Assembly (NCBI GenBank): GCA_947247005.1
Contig: OX365955.1
Span: 40,279,822 to 40,343,821 of the forward strand
DNA: 64,000 nt
Direction: 5' to 3'
Origin: Spisula solida
Taxonomy: Eukaryota; Mollusca; Bivalvia; Venerida; Mactridae
The notes beneath the pieces were generated by a model. The model saw nothing but the letters and a program-made list of their open reading frames with translations. It had not been told where the DNA came from and ran no database searches. Made by a program: the position numbers and the translations under genes. Position 1 is the first letter of the stretch, and every line of letters starts with the position of its first letter. Of the stretch, positions 1 through 11,149 are shown piece after piece.

Positions 1-430
1 GTTTTTTTTCGAGGGGAGATCATTTTTATTTCCTCTTCAATAGGTAGATGTGGGTCGAGGGCATCCCACATACTACCGTACAGTTGCATTATGTAAGGTC
101 ATCTTCCTTTGTGAGTTTTACAAGTACAGCTATACCTATCCTAGTGGTTTTTTTTCGGATGACCAGAATGTTTGTAGGTAGTTTTTTAGTAGTGTGGTTG
201 TAATTTTCTCTTCTGCTTTCCGCAGCTCATTCAGTTTTTGCCTGCTCCCGGTGCTTTTTCATTCGTCATATCGCTGATAGCGGTTTTTAATCTCATCAGT
301 ACTAGGTGGTTCAGTATTGATAGTTGGATGTCTCTGCTTGTTGGGGTGTTGTCTTATTTGCTGCCTCGTCTGTATCAAGCACAAGTTCATAGTGTTCATT
401 CAGTCGCTTTTGTACATCGCCATATTTGAA
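1..430 (-). mobile_element. decayed non-LTR retrotransposon reverse-transcriptase relic
   Basis: Reading the minus strand from about 430 down to 1, short in-frame pieces resemble the region just before and at the start of a LINE-type reverse transcriptase: RLNEHYELVL, then a stretch ending in TNEKAPG, then LLKNYLQTFWSSEK. The (N)EKAPG motif followed by a leucine-rich LL..L...W segment is characteristic of non-LTR RT domains. The reading frame shifts at least twice and contains stops, so this is a dead fragment that runs off the left edge. The plus-strand reading frame at 238-429 is the antisense of this relic. Confidence 0.55.
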
Positions 431-655
431 TAAAAGATTCCCTTCCTTTGATTAGATGTTTTATGTTTCGAATTTTCCGTGAAAAGGTTTTGTCAATCTA
501 TAGAAGGTTAACATATCTTGCCTGGCAGCTGCTTTTTCCACCTCGTCTGCAACGTTTTCTGTATACCATGTACTTTTTGTCCTTAGGTTGTCATTTTCTT
601 AGATAAGTACATGTATTTGTTTTTCCTAACATTTATTTCTTGTTTTAATTTTCAG

Positions 656-753
656 ACAACCTTAATGCAAAAGTTTATCCGACAGATACCAATATACCTG
701 TCTAGTGGAAGTGAGATTGAGTTCAAGTTAATGCTCCATTCGAACTGGACAGG
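656..753 (+). CDS. galectin-like gene, first visible coding exon
   Basis: It is preceded by a T-rich tract ending ttttcag and followed by gtaaat. It reads 32 codons plus two bases and encodes the N-terminal strands of the CRD. No in-frame stop separates it from the acceptor, which supports an upstream exon. Confidence 0.7.
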
Positions 754-3700
754 GTAAATATGCTACTAACAATTAAATAAGAACCAGGCACCATTGCCTA
801 TCTTTTTTTTTTAATGTTGGGTTCATTCGATAATTAACCTACGTGTACTCACCTTTCTTTGACATCATTAGCAACCAGTACTCCCATTTTCACACCGGAA
901 GGATCGATAGTCTGTGCCATTTTGAATCCTAGGAACGAACATTAATTTGAAAAGTTGCAATTGGAAAACCTCGCTCCCCACGGACACCTCGACAAGTTCC
1001 CTTGCCTGGTAGTTGGATGCTCTCATACTCTAGTGGGTCATCGCTAAGCGGCATCCATATAACCGAGACATCCATATAACCGGTGAACTTCGTAATCCCA
1101 CCTTTCAGACATTATAGGCGTGGCATGTGATACTGGATTGCCCGTAGAAGGATTTCAAATAGTTGTGCCGTGTTTGGCCGGGGGCAATATTTAGCGTTAT
1201 CTCTGCTATATATTGCTGATGGCGGTTGTACCCCAATTATGTATGGATAGTAAAATCTTGGTTTTATATAGTATATTGATCTCGTCATTTAAATTAAATG
1301 ACATGTACACATATACTGTTGTAGTTGAATCTATCCAGACATATGAACCAGAGACATGAGGCTTTTGCACATGATAGTTGGTGGAAACTGAGATTCAAAT
1401 AATATTTAGCGTAGATAAATAAATTTGGGTCCCATGTTTTCAAGGGGCCTCGGAGTTTCAGATGTATAAGAAAAATTTAATGAACTATGACCTAAACATT
1501 TAGCGCTCTGTAACCTAAGCCTTTTCCCGCGAGTTTATATATTCTATGGATGTCGCCTTAACATGTCTATAAAAACACTTACACATCATAGAATAACCTA
1601 CATTATATGGATGCCGCCCTCACATGCCTATAATAACTATATACACAACATAGAATAAACCTGCAATATTTACATGCTGGTCTGATATATCTATAACAAC
1701 ACTATACACAACACAGAATAAACCTACATTCTATGGATGCCGCCCTAACATGTCTATAACAACACTATATACAACATGAATAAACCTACATTCTATGGAT
1801 GCCGCCCTAACATGTCTATAACAACACTATATACAACATGAATAAACCTACATTCTATGGATGCCGCCCTAACATGTCTATAACAACACTATATATAACA
1901 TAGAATGAACCTACATTCTATCTATGTAGCACTAACATGTTTTAACAACACTAGTTACTACATGCATTTACCTACATTCTATGGATGCCGCCCTAACATG
2001 TCTATAACAACACTATACACAACATAGAATGAACCTACATTCTATGCATGCAGCCCAAGCATGTCTATAACAACACTATATACATCTTTGAATGAACCTA
2101 CATTCTATGGATTTCGCCCTAATATGTCAATAACAACACAATAGACAACATAGAATAAACCTTCATTCAATGAATGCCGCCCTTACCTGTCTATAACAAC
2201 ACTAAACACAACAAAGAATAAACCTACATTCTATGGATGCCGCCCTAACATGTATATAACAACACTAAATACAACAAAGAATAAACCTACATTCTATGGA
2301 TGCCGCCCTAACCAGTCCTGTCTATAACAACATTATACACAACATAAAATAAACCTATCTTAAATGAATGTCGCCTTAACACGTCAATAAAACACTATAC
2401 ACAACATAGAATAAACCTACATTTTATGGATACCGCCCTAACCTGCCTATAACAACATTATACACAACATAGAATAAACCTACACAATCTTTATATGCCG
2501 GTCTGATACATCAATGGCAACACTATACACAACAAAGAATACACCTACATTCTATGGATGCCGTCCTAACATGCCTATAACTACACTAAATACAACATAG
2601 AATGAACCTACATTCTATGGATGCCGCCCTAACCTGTCTATAATAACATTATACACAACAAAGAATAAACCTACATTCTATTGATGCCGTCCTAACATGC
2701 CTATTACAACACCTAAGGCTAGTCTAATTTCTATATACAAATTCGAAACTAAATTGAATATGATAAATGCCATATCCAACTTTCATTTAAAATGTGTTTA
2801 TATGACACGGAAACATTGTTGCAGGAAACATACACCGGTGTCTCATAGACTTGCAAATAAATGTTTATATGGTCAAGGGGAGGTAACCATGTAAGGGATT
2901 TTGGTCAGAATGCGACTTTTGTTTTCTGGGTCGACGTATTGATTGTACTATTTATTTGTTAATACTCGGCTCATTTCTTTCATCTTAGTACCAAAATGAC
3001 GCCAATATATTTACCTTTAATCTGCACTATTCCACTACCGGCATAAACTTGAATTGTCTGCTATAAAACAACATACCCCAGTGTCGTGTTTTTAAATCCG
3101 TTTAGTATATACCACATATAATAAACCTACATTCTATGGATACCGTCGTAACATGCCTATAACAACACTATATACAACATAGAATAAACCTTTATTCTAT
3201 AGATTCCGCCCTAACATGCCTATAACAACACTACATATAACATAGAATAAACCTATATTCTAAAGATGTCACTGGAACATGGATATAACAACATTATATA
3301 CAACATAGAATAAACCTACATTCTTCGGATGCCGCCCTCACATGTCTACAATAACAATATAACCACAAAAAATAAACCTACATTCTATGGATGCCGCCCT
3401 TACACGTGGTCGGATCAGTTAGATTCCAGTATTTGTAGTCTAAACGCATGTCACATAAGCCGTGTCCCTCTGACAGTTATAGGCGGAGTTACGAAAATTA
3501 CCATAACCTACGTTATATGGATGACTCGGTTATATATGGATGCCGCTTAGCGATTACCTACCCTAGTGGCAATTGACACCATCAGGAATGATTAATTCGA
3601 GTTGTTTTATTTGTTTCACAATTATTCTATAGATTCTAGTATGAAAATAATAAACATCGCCAAACACTGTAATACAGTATTTGGATGTTTCAGTTTCAGA

Positions 3701-4469
3701 GTGAATTTATTTGATGACTATAACAACATCGGCCTGCAAATCAACCTTTCTCCGGGCGGAGACTTCTATAGTACTTACAAGTTTGACAGTGTGACTTGGG
3801 GTCCAAAAGAGGGTTACACCAACACGTTTATCCACAACGTTCACACAGAATATACGCTGGGAATACGATGCGACATCAGCAGCTTTCTGGTAAGATTGCA
3901 ACACTGTTAATGTCCATTGCGCTGGTATATACTTGTATGAAAAATGTAACATATCAGAGTAACAACTTCATCAACAGCTTTATGTTCTTCCTGTAGTTGG
4001 AATGTTTTATCAATTTAAGCATGTGTTTCCCATGAGGTTTTGGACCATCTGACCCCATTGTTTGTCATGCTAGATCACATTCGTTGTTCACCATCATTCT
4101 TGCTTGCTGTATTCAATTTTATCAGTTCCGTAAGTTTAGACTGAATCCGGAGGATACTGGCTACGGACTTCCACGGTGTAGAGAAGTTGCCAGTTACTTA
4201 TGGAAGAGCAAGTGAGTATTGGTTGTTAATTCAAGGAAGACTGGTGCCATGTCACTAATCTGTCATATATTACCGCACAACGGTTTAAAGAACGGTTTAC
4301 ACCACCAATGAATGAAATGTACATTGTATGTTATTTTCAGATATATTTCAATGGTCAATATGAATTTGCCACCAACAATTACACCATCCCTCTAGATAGT
4401 CTGAAGAATATTAACCTGAAATTTAAAGGCGTAGATGGTGACATGTACCAAGTAGTCTTCAGAACATGA
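656..4469 (+). CDS. galectin-like carbohydrate-recognition domain protein (5' partial; 3 exons)
   Basis: Join 656-753, 3694-3889 and 4341-4469 gives 140 residues ending in TGA at 4467-4469, close to the usual length of one galectin CRD (about 130-135). Landmarks in order: IPIYLSSGSEIEF (first beta strand), FRVNLFDD, NNIGLQINL, VTWGPKEG, and the closing IYFNGQYEF...IPL...VDGD block. Phases match: exon 1 ends GG, exon 2 starts with T, exon 2 ends in phase 0. The conserved Trp-Gly is kept, but the usual His and Arg of the HxNxR sugar motif read Gln and Ser, and the first Glu after WG-x reads Lys. Glycan binding may therefore be altered or lost. No start codon context is visible in the first exon (only an internal Met at its fourth codon), so an upstream exon is expected, possibly left of the window. 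Confidence 0.8.
754..1029 (+). other. start of galectin intron, unique sequence
   Basis: This intron stretch between the donor and the satellite-bearing element shows no coding potential or repeat that I recognise. Confidence 0.4.
1535..2720. repeat. 62-bp tandem satellite, main block (about 19 units)
   Basis: The CGCCCT core recurs at 1741, 1803, 1865 and 1989, giving a 62-bp period (the last step is two units). Each unit reads roughly CCTACATTCTATGGATGCCG, then a CCCTAACATG block, then a TATAACAACACTA and ACAACATAGAATAAA tail. Divergence increases towards both edges, as expected for an array homogenised by unequal exchange. Confidence 0.85.
3112..3400. repeat. 62-bp tandem satellite, second block (about 5 units)
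   Basis: These are the same units as the main array, separated from it by about 400 bp of unrelated sequence (2720-3110). This suggests an insertion into, or erosion of, one once-continuous array. Confidence 0.8.
3694..3889 (+). CDS. galectin-like gene, central CRD exon
   Basis: The acceptor is ttggatgtttcag and the donor is ctg|gtaaga. The exon starts at 3694 rather than at the second cag (3699), because 3694 restores the frame with the GG end of the previous exon and yields the family FRVNL strand. It carries the NNIGLQIN and WGPKE motifs, the core of the sugar-binding face. Confidence 0.85.
4341..4469 (+). CDS. galectin-like gene, terminal exon
   Basis: The acceptor is ttattttcag. It encodes 42 residues including YFNGQYEF and KGVDGD, the last CRD strands, and ends at TGA. 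The intron before it (3890-4340) is 451 bp with nothing else recognised. Confidence 0.85.
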   Translation: MYFNGQYEFATNNYTIPLDSLKNINLKFKGVDGDMYQVVFRT

Positions 4470-4641
4470 CTCTAAACAACGCTTTAAGGAACATACCATA
4501 GGCAGTCAGCACGTACCCAAATACTCCCCCAGTCAAATCAGATTTCACCACTGTTTACTATCTATGACAGGCTACTAACAAAATTGCCGATTATACAAGT
4601 GACTGTCACATTTTTAGCCGTGTAGGTTTATTATTCGCTGA

Positions 4642-5270
4642 AATGGTATAATACGGGTATCAGCGTGTAGCTACTATATTTTTCTTTCAGGATATATCAA
4701 CACTTTAGTCCTTAAATACACACACTTTACACAACGAACGTCAGTATCACGAATCACAATTCCTTAATTTGGTCGCTAATTTAGGCGTTCAGCACTACCC
4801 ATATTTCCACGCTTGTAAACGTGAAATTTGCATTGAAACAGAATGTATGCTTCACAAACGGGCCTAGCTGGTCATCCTTTCAGTTAGTGTAACTAAATAA
4901 CTTACCTCACATGCCAATTAAACATCGCAACATTTCACTAGATCGATAATTAAAAAAAATGTACGAAATTCGTCTCCGTTTATTTCCAATTCTGTTTAGT
5001 ATTCCGATAACCTTTCGACCTCAACAGATCTCGAAGCGATCGTTTGATTGGCAAGACTGTATGCCGCGTCGTCCATAGTAGTTCAATCGTGAAAGCTCGG
5101 TCATTTCCGTGTGTGTCCGGTGTATATATTGAACGCCTAAATTGGTGACCAAACCAAATTCGCGATTCTGGCTTATATTGTGTAAAGTGTGTGCATTTTA
5201 GGATTGAAGTGTTTATATACCATGAAAGTAAAATATCTTCGCTACATGATGATACCCGTAATATAGCATT
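4642..5270. repeat. long foldback element (arms about 155 bp)
   Basis: The segment 4642-4793 matches the reverse complement of 5113-5270 with moderate divergence. Shared blocks include ATACGGGTATCA, CACACACTTTACACAA and AATTTAGGCGTTCA. There is no coding sequence. It sits just downstream of the galectin stop, so the 3' UTR of that gene must end before or within it. Confidence 0.75.
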
Positions 5271-5503
5271 TGAATGAATAAATAAAAAAAATACGACAAG
5301 TTATGTGACAGGCACTCCATTTTCCGATATTCGCCTTTCTTAATTATTAGATATATGTAAACAATGAGAAGGTTGAATTGACTGGAGAAGTAGTACGGTA
5401 CGTGCTGGCTGCCTATGGAACATACATAGGTAGCATTTGACGTTTAGGTAAAGCTGTGCCAGATGCCAACTATTACTAGTATTTGAACAAAGTATTGAAA
5501 CCT

Positions 5504-5758
5504 GGCCCCGATCTCCCGAAGCATCTCAAGTAGAAATCTCAACTCAAACTGAGATTTGGCTCAAGTCAAGAGTATAGATTTGAGATTATCTTAAGTTTTG
5601 TGCTCAAAAATATTTACTGTAATAAACTCAGAACAATATATCTGTTTTGTGATGCCAACTTTCAGAGTCTGGCATCCCATGGAAATGATCTCAAAGACAC
5701 ATGACAATATTTGAGATTTATCTCAGCTCAGATTGAGATTCTTCGTGAGATCGGGGCC
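5504..5758. mobile_element. MITE with GGCCCCGATCTC termini, copy 1
   Basis: This palindromic element starts GGCCCCGATCTCCCGAAG and ends with the inverse, CTTCGTGAGATCGGGGCC. Its interior is rich in GAGATT/AATCTC words. A diverged second copy lies at 39819-40077. Confidence 0.75.
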
Positions 5759-6301
5759 TGCTATAATACGACGATGATCATCGCTGGTTTCATAAGTGGA
5801 CAGCCCAACCACTAGACCATCAGGACCGGTCATGAATCTATTTTACCGATGTATAGTTTATATGTGTTTAGTACAGAACATTTGACATTATTCACCGTAA
5901 GAATGTTTTGATTAGATAAAATAACTCTGCTTGGACAACGGATAAGCAAGGATATTCATGGATGACATGTTAAATGTGCCAAGCTATACGATAATTCTTA
6001 AAAACAAATCAAACACGCATTTTGTTACTAATAGTATGAGGGAGAAATCTTGTTTTTGTTTATTAGCTTACCCGTGCTTATTCTCCTTAACCACTGGTAG
6101 GATTTCAATTGGGAACTTCACATAAATGCACTCGTAGTTGTTATCAAGCCTAGTTGTGCATATTGTCAGGATTTTTGGCGGATGACTATGGTCGGAGTAA
6201 TGGTCCTGTGATGATCAAAAATAAGTTTGTCCGCACTTGTTCTCACCCACAGGTCCGTGAAAAGTGACCTAGCCCACCTACATATACATATTTAATACGA
6301 A
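5759..6301. other. intergenic, nothing recognised
   Basis: I see no coding exon, RNA gene or clear repeat here. Confidence 0.4.
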
Positions 6302-7421
6302 AGAGACCACAACTGGAGCCCAATAATTATTTAGTCTAGATTGAGTTCGTAACTGAATCAAAAACATGGCCACCAGGTTAAGTCAGAAGCTTGTGAACAC
6401 CCTAAAGGGGCACGTTTTTGCACTAATCTTTTCTTAGACGGTATTGGACACTTTTAATGGACCTGTGTTCTCACCCGTCGTGCGGATTTCATATTGCAAC
6501 TAACCGTGTCCGACTTAAACTTCAGACTTAGACTCGAACGACCAAAAACTTGTAAGCGCTGTTATCTGACAAAAATACTTTTATTCTTAAAACCGAGTTG
6601 AATTGAAATCAATGCCATTTTATACAAATTATTAATATTTGACATATGGTATAAAAACTTGTATTTAATGGCATGTCATTTTGAATCAGGATACCAATAC
6701 TTCTTTCTTTCCCGCCCAAGTCTACAACTTCTTTAAGAAATGTGTCCTAGATTTGTCCTCAGAATACTAAAGCAAACGGATGTGGATTATGCTGAATACC
6801 GGAAGTGTTTGATAGTGATTGAAAGCATTATGAAAGATTTTGCAAATAATTAGTTGAGAAACTTATTTATTTTAGTAACAAGAGTGTGTGTGTGGGCAAT
6901 TACAATGAAATACCATTGTAGCTGTATCCGGTTCATTTCAATTCAATGAGCTTTATTTGTTAAAAATTGAACCGAAAAACGTAATTTAAATAAAAACAAC
7001 ATTTATGAATTCAAGTGTTTTACAGTATATATTGATTGCAAATTCTACTTCAGAAAATATGGGAAAATATTTGTTTTTAAGTTTAATTGTTTTTATTTGC
7101 TGTTGACATCGGGAAATCTACCATGGTGGACGTTCCAAAGAAAACAAGTAATTAAGAATTGCAAGCAAAACAGAAGTCCCCTTCCGGTTTGAGGCCATTT
7201 TCAATGTTTCTGTTGCCATAGCAACCACAATTTTTGTCAGAATCGAAATATTTTTAGACGTGCATAATCCCCTTATTGCCCCCTATCCACATATCAAGTG
7301 TCTTAAACCTAGCTTGGAAACTGCTTGAGTTATGGCAGGATCCAGATTTGGGCATATTTCACTCTTTCTGTTGCCATAGCAACCACAATTTTTTGTTTGA
7401 GTTATGTCAGGATCTAGATTG

Positions 7422-7456
7422 TTTGACGGACGGACGGACGGACGGACGGACGGACG
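7422..7456. repeat. (GACG)n microsatellite
   Basis: A tetranucleotide run of GACG units within the 1.8-kb inverted-repeat element. The short reading frames across it are repeat artefacts. Confidence 0.9.
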
Positions 7457-7611
7457 TCCGAATGCACCGGTAGTTGTGGGGTGTGGAACAATAGGCTATT
7501 TTTAGATTCCATTCTTTCCGTCACTTGTGGGGTGCAAAATGCTACTTGTGGGTTGCAACCAAACAAAAGAAAGAACAAAAGAAAACCCCACAAATACCGT
7601 CTCATGAGTCC

Positions 7612-7686
7612 GTCCGGACGGACGGACGGACGGACGGACGGACGGACGGACTGACTGACGGACTAACTGACTGACGGACGGACGGA
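7612..7686. repeat. (GACG)n microsatellite, second tract
   Basis: A longer GACG run with interspersed GACT units, about 190 bp from the first tract and in the same orientation. Confidence 0.9.
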
Positions 7687-8504
7687 GGGCAAACCTATAA
7701 TCCCCTCCGGTCAAAAACCGGTAGGAGACTAATAATAGATAATCGGACAGGAAAGGCAGCACTCAAATTGAACAGCTGACCACAGCAAAAATAAAAACAT
7801 CACATACCACAATTACACGACACAATGTCCAACACATAACTAAACGAGAAAACGAACTTCACCGCCGATTATCTTACCCTTGTGGTATACATTTGATCAC
7901 ATATTTTTTATGACCAAGTTACCTCAAACTCATCAGCGAGACTATAGAGGCAATTATTACCGACCAAGGTTAGAAAAGATTAGTGCAAAAAGATTGCCCC
8001 TTTAGGGTGTTCACAAGCTTCTGACTTAACATGGTGGCCATATTTTTTATTAAGTTACGAACTCAATCTAGACTAAATAATGATTGGGCTCCTATTGTGG
8101 TATCTGTCGTATTCGCAATTAATTGTGTTTGCATATTGAAAGCACGGTCGTTGTTTTTTTCTGTTAATAATTGGTTGTAAATCTTTTTATGTAGAAGTAA
8201 ATCTAGAATAAATTATGCTAATCTACAATTTGTACTTTAGACTATAGATTCTAGTCCGTTATTTGGTCTCTCTTGGTGTCATTAGCAACCTATCAGCATA
8301 AGACGCAATTGTATTTGCAAATGCGTAACGCATGTTCCGAAGTTGTGGGTTCAAAACCCGATATGGGTCAGGATGAATGTTGACGCCAAATTCTCGTAAC
8401 CATGCTTGAATTGTGGTAAAAGCTGTTCATAAACACATAAGGGAAACCAAACGTTTCAAAACATAATGATTAGATCTAGCGTCCACAACCTTGATAAATA
8501 AAGG

Positions 8505-8645
8505 ATCCGACATGAGTTGTCTTTGGAGATCAACATTTCTTAAACAAGTCTGTAAAACACAGGTTATTAACCGAGCCTTTGGAGATAATTTGTTTTCGTG
8601 ACGAGTTTAAGAAATGTTGATCCCAAAGACAACGAGTGGTGGATT
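8505..8645. mobile_element. short foldback MITE
   Basis: Arms of about 35 bp: GAGTTGTCTTTGG and ATCAACATTTCTTAAAC on the left are mirrored by GTTTAAGAAATGTTGAT and CCAAAGACAAC on the right. Confidence 0.7.
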
Positions 8646-8954
8646 CTTTTTATCATATTACCATAGCTACCGAGTCAAAACAACGTCAGAAATAACGAAT
8701 TTATGCTGACGACGTTACGTTTTCGCGCAGAAAAGCTGATGACGTCACGCATTTGTTATCACACGTGTTGGGGAACATTGATCGTCATTTGTTCTCACAT
8801 GGAGTATCACGGTATTTATATGATAAGAATAACTCCCAATCCTTTTCTTACTCATCTATCCTATCCTTATCCAGTTACTAGTATTCGATTGAAACTTTTT
8901 TAAACATTACATTTGTAAACCTTTGTATTTATGTTTAAACTAACCAATGCTGGC

Positions 8955-9177
8955 AAAGCCTAGGTCCCACTGGGCATTTTTTACCTCGGCGATGTACTCC
9001 TGATTTAAATTAATGAGCTATCAGGACATCGGCAACAGATTCCTCGTGGTGTAGGGGAAGCTTCCGGGATGTCAAGACACAGTTTGTGATATCGGAATGA
9101 ATTGTGATAAATCGGGTGGTATCAGAAGAAATCTGGAGAACTTCGCGATGTGGAATTCCTCCGTGTGACCTAGGCTG
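8955..9177. mobile_element. MITE with GCCTAGGTCCCACT termini, copy 1
   Basis: The element starts AAGCCTAGGTCCCACT and ends GTGTGACCTAGGCT. Its interior (CCTCGGCGATGTACTCC, TAATGAGCTATCAGGACATC) is shared with a second copy at 20872-21095 inside the KY-like gene. Confidence 0.75.
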
Positions 9178-9668
9178 TAGGTACCCATGAAGAAGCATTT
9201 AGATCTAACTATCTATAAACATGCATGCAACCCAGTCATACATCCACATATAGTGTAAAATAAACTACTCATAGCTTCTTGATGATCTTTCAAGCATTAA
9301 GAGCTGATAACAACCTATTCAGATATGACAAATGAGATTTCACAATGTCAATCAGCGTCAGACAGAGCCCTAGTTTATGAACATTCTGCTATACAATTTA
9401 ACTATAAAATCAATACCTGTGTTTTGAAAAGAACTACAGTCTACATGTCGTTTTGTACATTCTGATTTACGCTATTCATGCTTACAAATTTTGAATTTAA
9501 ATTTATAAAAAAATATATGTTCGAATCACGGTGACACTTCGTTGATATAAGCTGTTAAGATTAAACAGATCCTTGATATTAATTTTGTATACAACCGTTC
9601 GTACGGCTTTTCGACCGACTGTAAATGAGTATTACGGAGAGAACCCACTCACATCTTCTGACACCTAC

Positions 9669-9819
9669 CACAGGAACTTGCATAATTTAAAAAAAAAATG
9701 AAAAAATTTTTTTTTAAAAAATTCAATACTGAGAGCCTGTATTAAAATATATTTTATTGGTAGGCCTAGATCTACTGAATTTTTGTTTTCATTTTTTTTA
9801 AATCATGCAAGTTCCTGTG
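9669..9819. mobile_element. MITE with CACAGGAACTTGCAT termini, copy 1 (7-bp TSD)
   Basis: The termini CACAGGAACTTGCAT and ATGCAAGTTCCTGTG flank an A/T-run interior. The 7-bp direct repeat CACCTAC abuts both ends (9662-9668 and 9820-9826). Related copies lie at 10141-10604 and 31059-31218. Confidence 0.85.
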
Positions 9820-10140
9820 CACCTACCTAACTTCTGACACATTCATTATTCTGACATTATTAGCGACGTCTTGGAAATCACACATCGGTTGATGACATCG
9901 TTTATGACGCCATAGCTGTCAACGTCATCCATGTTGTTTCCATTAGATAAAACTAAATTCTATAAGCTTTTAAATGATATATGATACATAATATATCTTG
10001 TACATGAATGAAAGTTAATTAGTTTTAAACTGGGACAGATACTAGGAATAGCCCTGTTCATTAAAGAGTGGTGTAATTATTATCGTCGGGGATTCTGCTT
10101 CAACCGCACGTAACAATTATAACAAATAATTTAGTAAAAC

Positions 10141-10604
10141 CACAGGAACTTGCATAATTGAAAAAAAAATCGAAAAAAAAAAATTCACTTCTGTAGAGCC
10201 TGTCTATTAAATAGAGGATCTTGCATGAGTGCTCATTACATACGAATTTTATTAAACGAGTCGACAAAATGATATGACACGAGGCTTTGAAGGATGATGT
10301 GCGATGCATATGTTTCAGCCAAAATTTAGCGGTACAATGAGCGCGACGTCATGGTGACTTTGATATTATCCTGACGTCAGTGACGGATCAATGCATTAAT
10401 TGGCTAACGTCACGTCAAGCTAATTTAAATATTTATTGCACGGTCTGGGAGTGCCGAACAATATTTACGTCACGGCTTTACGGCACTCCTGGACCGCAGG
10501 TTATGTGATAAAATATTTTAATACAGGCTCTACAGTAGATCTACTGAAAAAAAATCAAAAAAAAAACAATAATATTTTTTTAATAAATTATACAAGTTCC
10601 TGTG
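10141..10604. mobile_element. MITE with CACAGGAACTTGCAT termini, copy 2, carrying an insert
   Basis: The same termini are flanked by the 7-bp direct repeat GTAAAAC (10134-10140 and 10605-10611). It is about 310 bp longer than the other two copies. The extra central sequence (about 10205-10525) includes its own inverted repeat around 10440-10500 (CGGTCTGGGAGTGCCG against CGGCACTCCTGGACCG). Confidence 0.85.
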
Positions 10605-10965
10605 GTAAAACAATGATCAATCACTACAACCATTACAACTAGTTTACTATTTAGTTATTAAACTTATTATTAAATTCCAAACGCTATCATCCGTGCCATT
10701 TTAATTATGTTATGTTTTTTTGTTTTTCTCTGACGAAGTTTACCGTAACCGACTCAAACTGATTTAACTAATCGATACATGGATTTGAATTTAAATCACT
10801 TGCTATTGACACATTATTGATGTTAAACAGTAAATTACTTCCTTCTTAGTTCATGGAAAATATTTAAATTCCAATCATGAAATGAACATTAGAATCAGTG
10901 TCACAGTTTGTCCTAAAAAGCATAGATACTCGCGTCACGTAAAGAGCTGACTTCGAGACGAAGAA

Positions 10966-11149
10966 CGAAGAAGAACGCAGAAGAACGAAGAAGAACGAAG
11001 AAGAACGAAGAACGAAGAACGAAGAACGAAGAAGAACGAAGAAGAACGAAGAAGAACGAAGAAGAACGCAGAAGAACGAAGAAGAACACAGAAGAACGAA
11101 GAAGAACACAGAAGAACGAAGAAGAACGAAGAAGAACGAAGAAGAACGA
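10966..11149. repeat. GAAGAAC/GAAC microsatellite
   Basis: An irregular purine-rich run of GAAGAACGAA units. The minus-strand reading frame across it (Ser/Phe/Leu-rich) is a repeat artefact. Confidence 0.9.

Larger units (their letters stand above)
1030..3566. mobile_element. 2.5-kb element with terminal inverted repeats around a 62-bp satellite
   Basis: The left end (about 1030-1100) and the reverse complement of the right end (about 3470-3566) share a block including TCGCTAAGCGGCATCCATAT followed by an AACCGAG...CATCCATATAAC stretch, with small indels. The interior is mostly a 62-bp tandem array whose units contain a TATGGATGCCGCC-like core, the same words found in the termini. No transposase frame is visible, so it would be non-autonomous. 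It lies wholly inside the galectin intron. Confidence 0.65.
6302..8107. mobile_element. 1.8-kb element with about 150-bp terminal inverted repeats
   Basis: The segment 6302-6450 matches the reverse complement of 7960-8107 closely. Shared stretches include ATTTAGTCTAGATTGAGTTC and AGTCAGAAGCTTGTGAACAC. The interior has no transposase-like frame. It contains two GACG microsatellites and a doubled TTTCTGTTGCCATAGCAACC segment (about 7208 and 7368). Confidence 0.7.

Noticed and set aside
1535..2720. CRISPR-like array
   Set aside because: The units are contiguous 62-bp satellite copies without distinct spacers, in a eukaryotic intron.
3602..3693. Extension of the galectin exon upstream to an ATG at 3602
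   Set aside because: The frame is open, but the acceptor at 3693 joins in phase with the exon at 656-753, which supplies the missing first CRD strands.
10864..11109. Minus-strand Ser/Phe/Leu repeat protein
   Set aside because: Direct translation of a GAAGAAC microsatellite.
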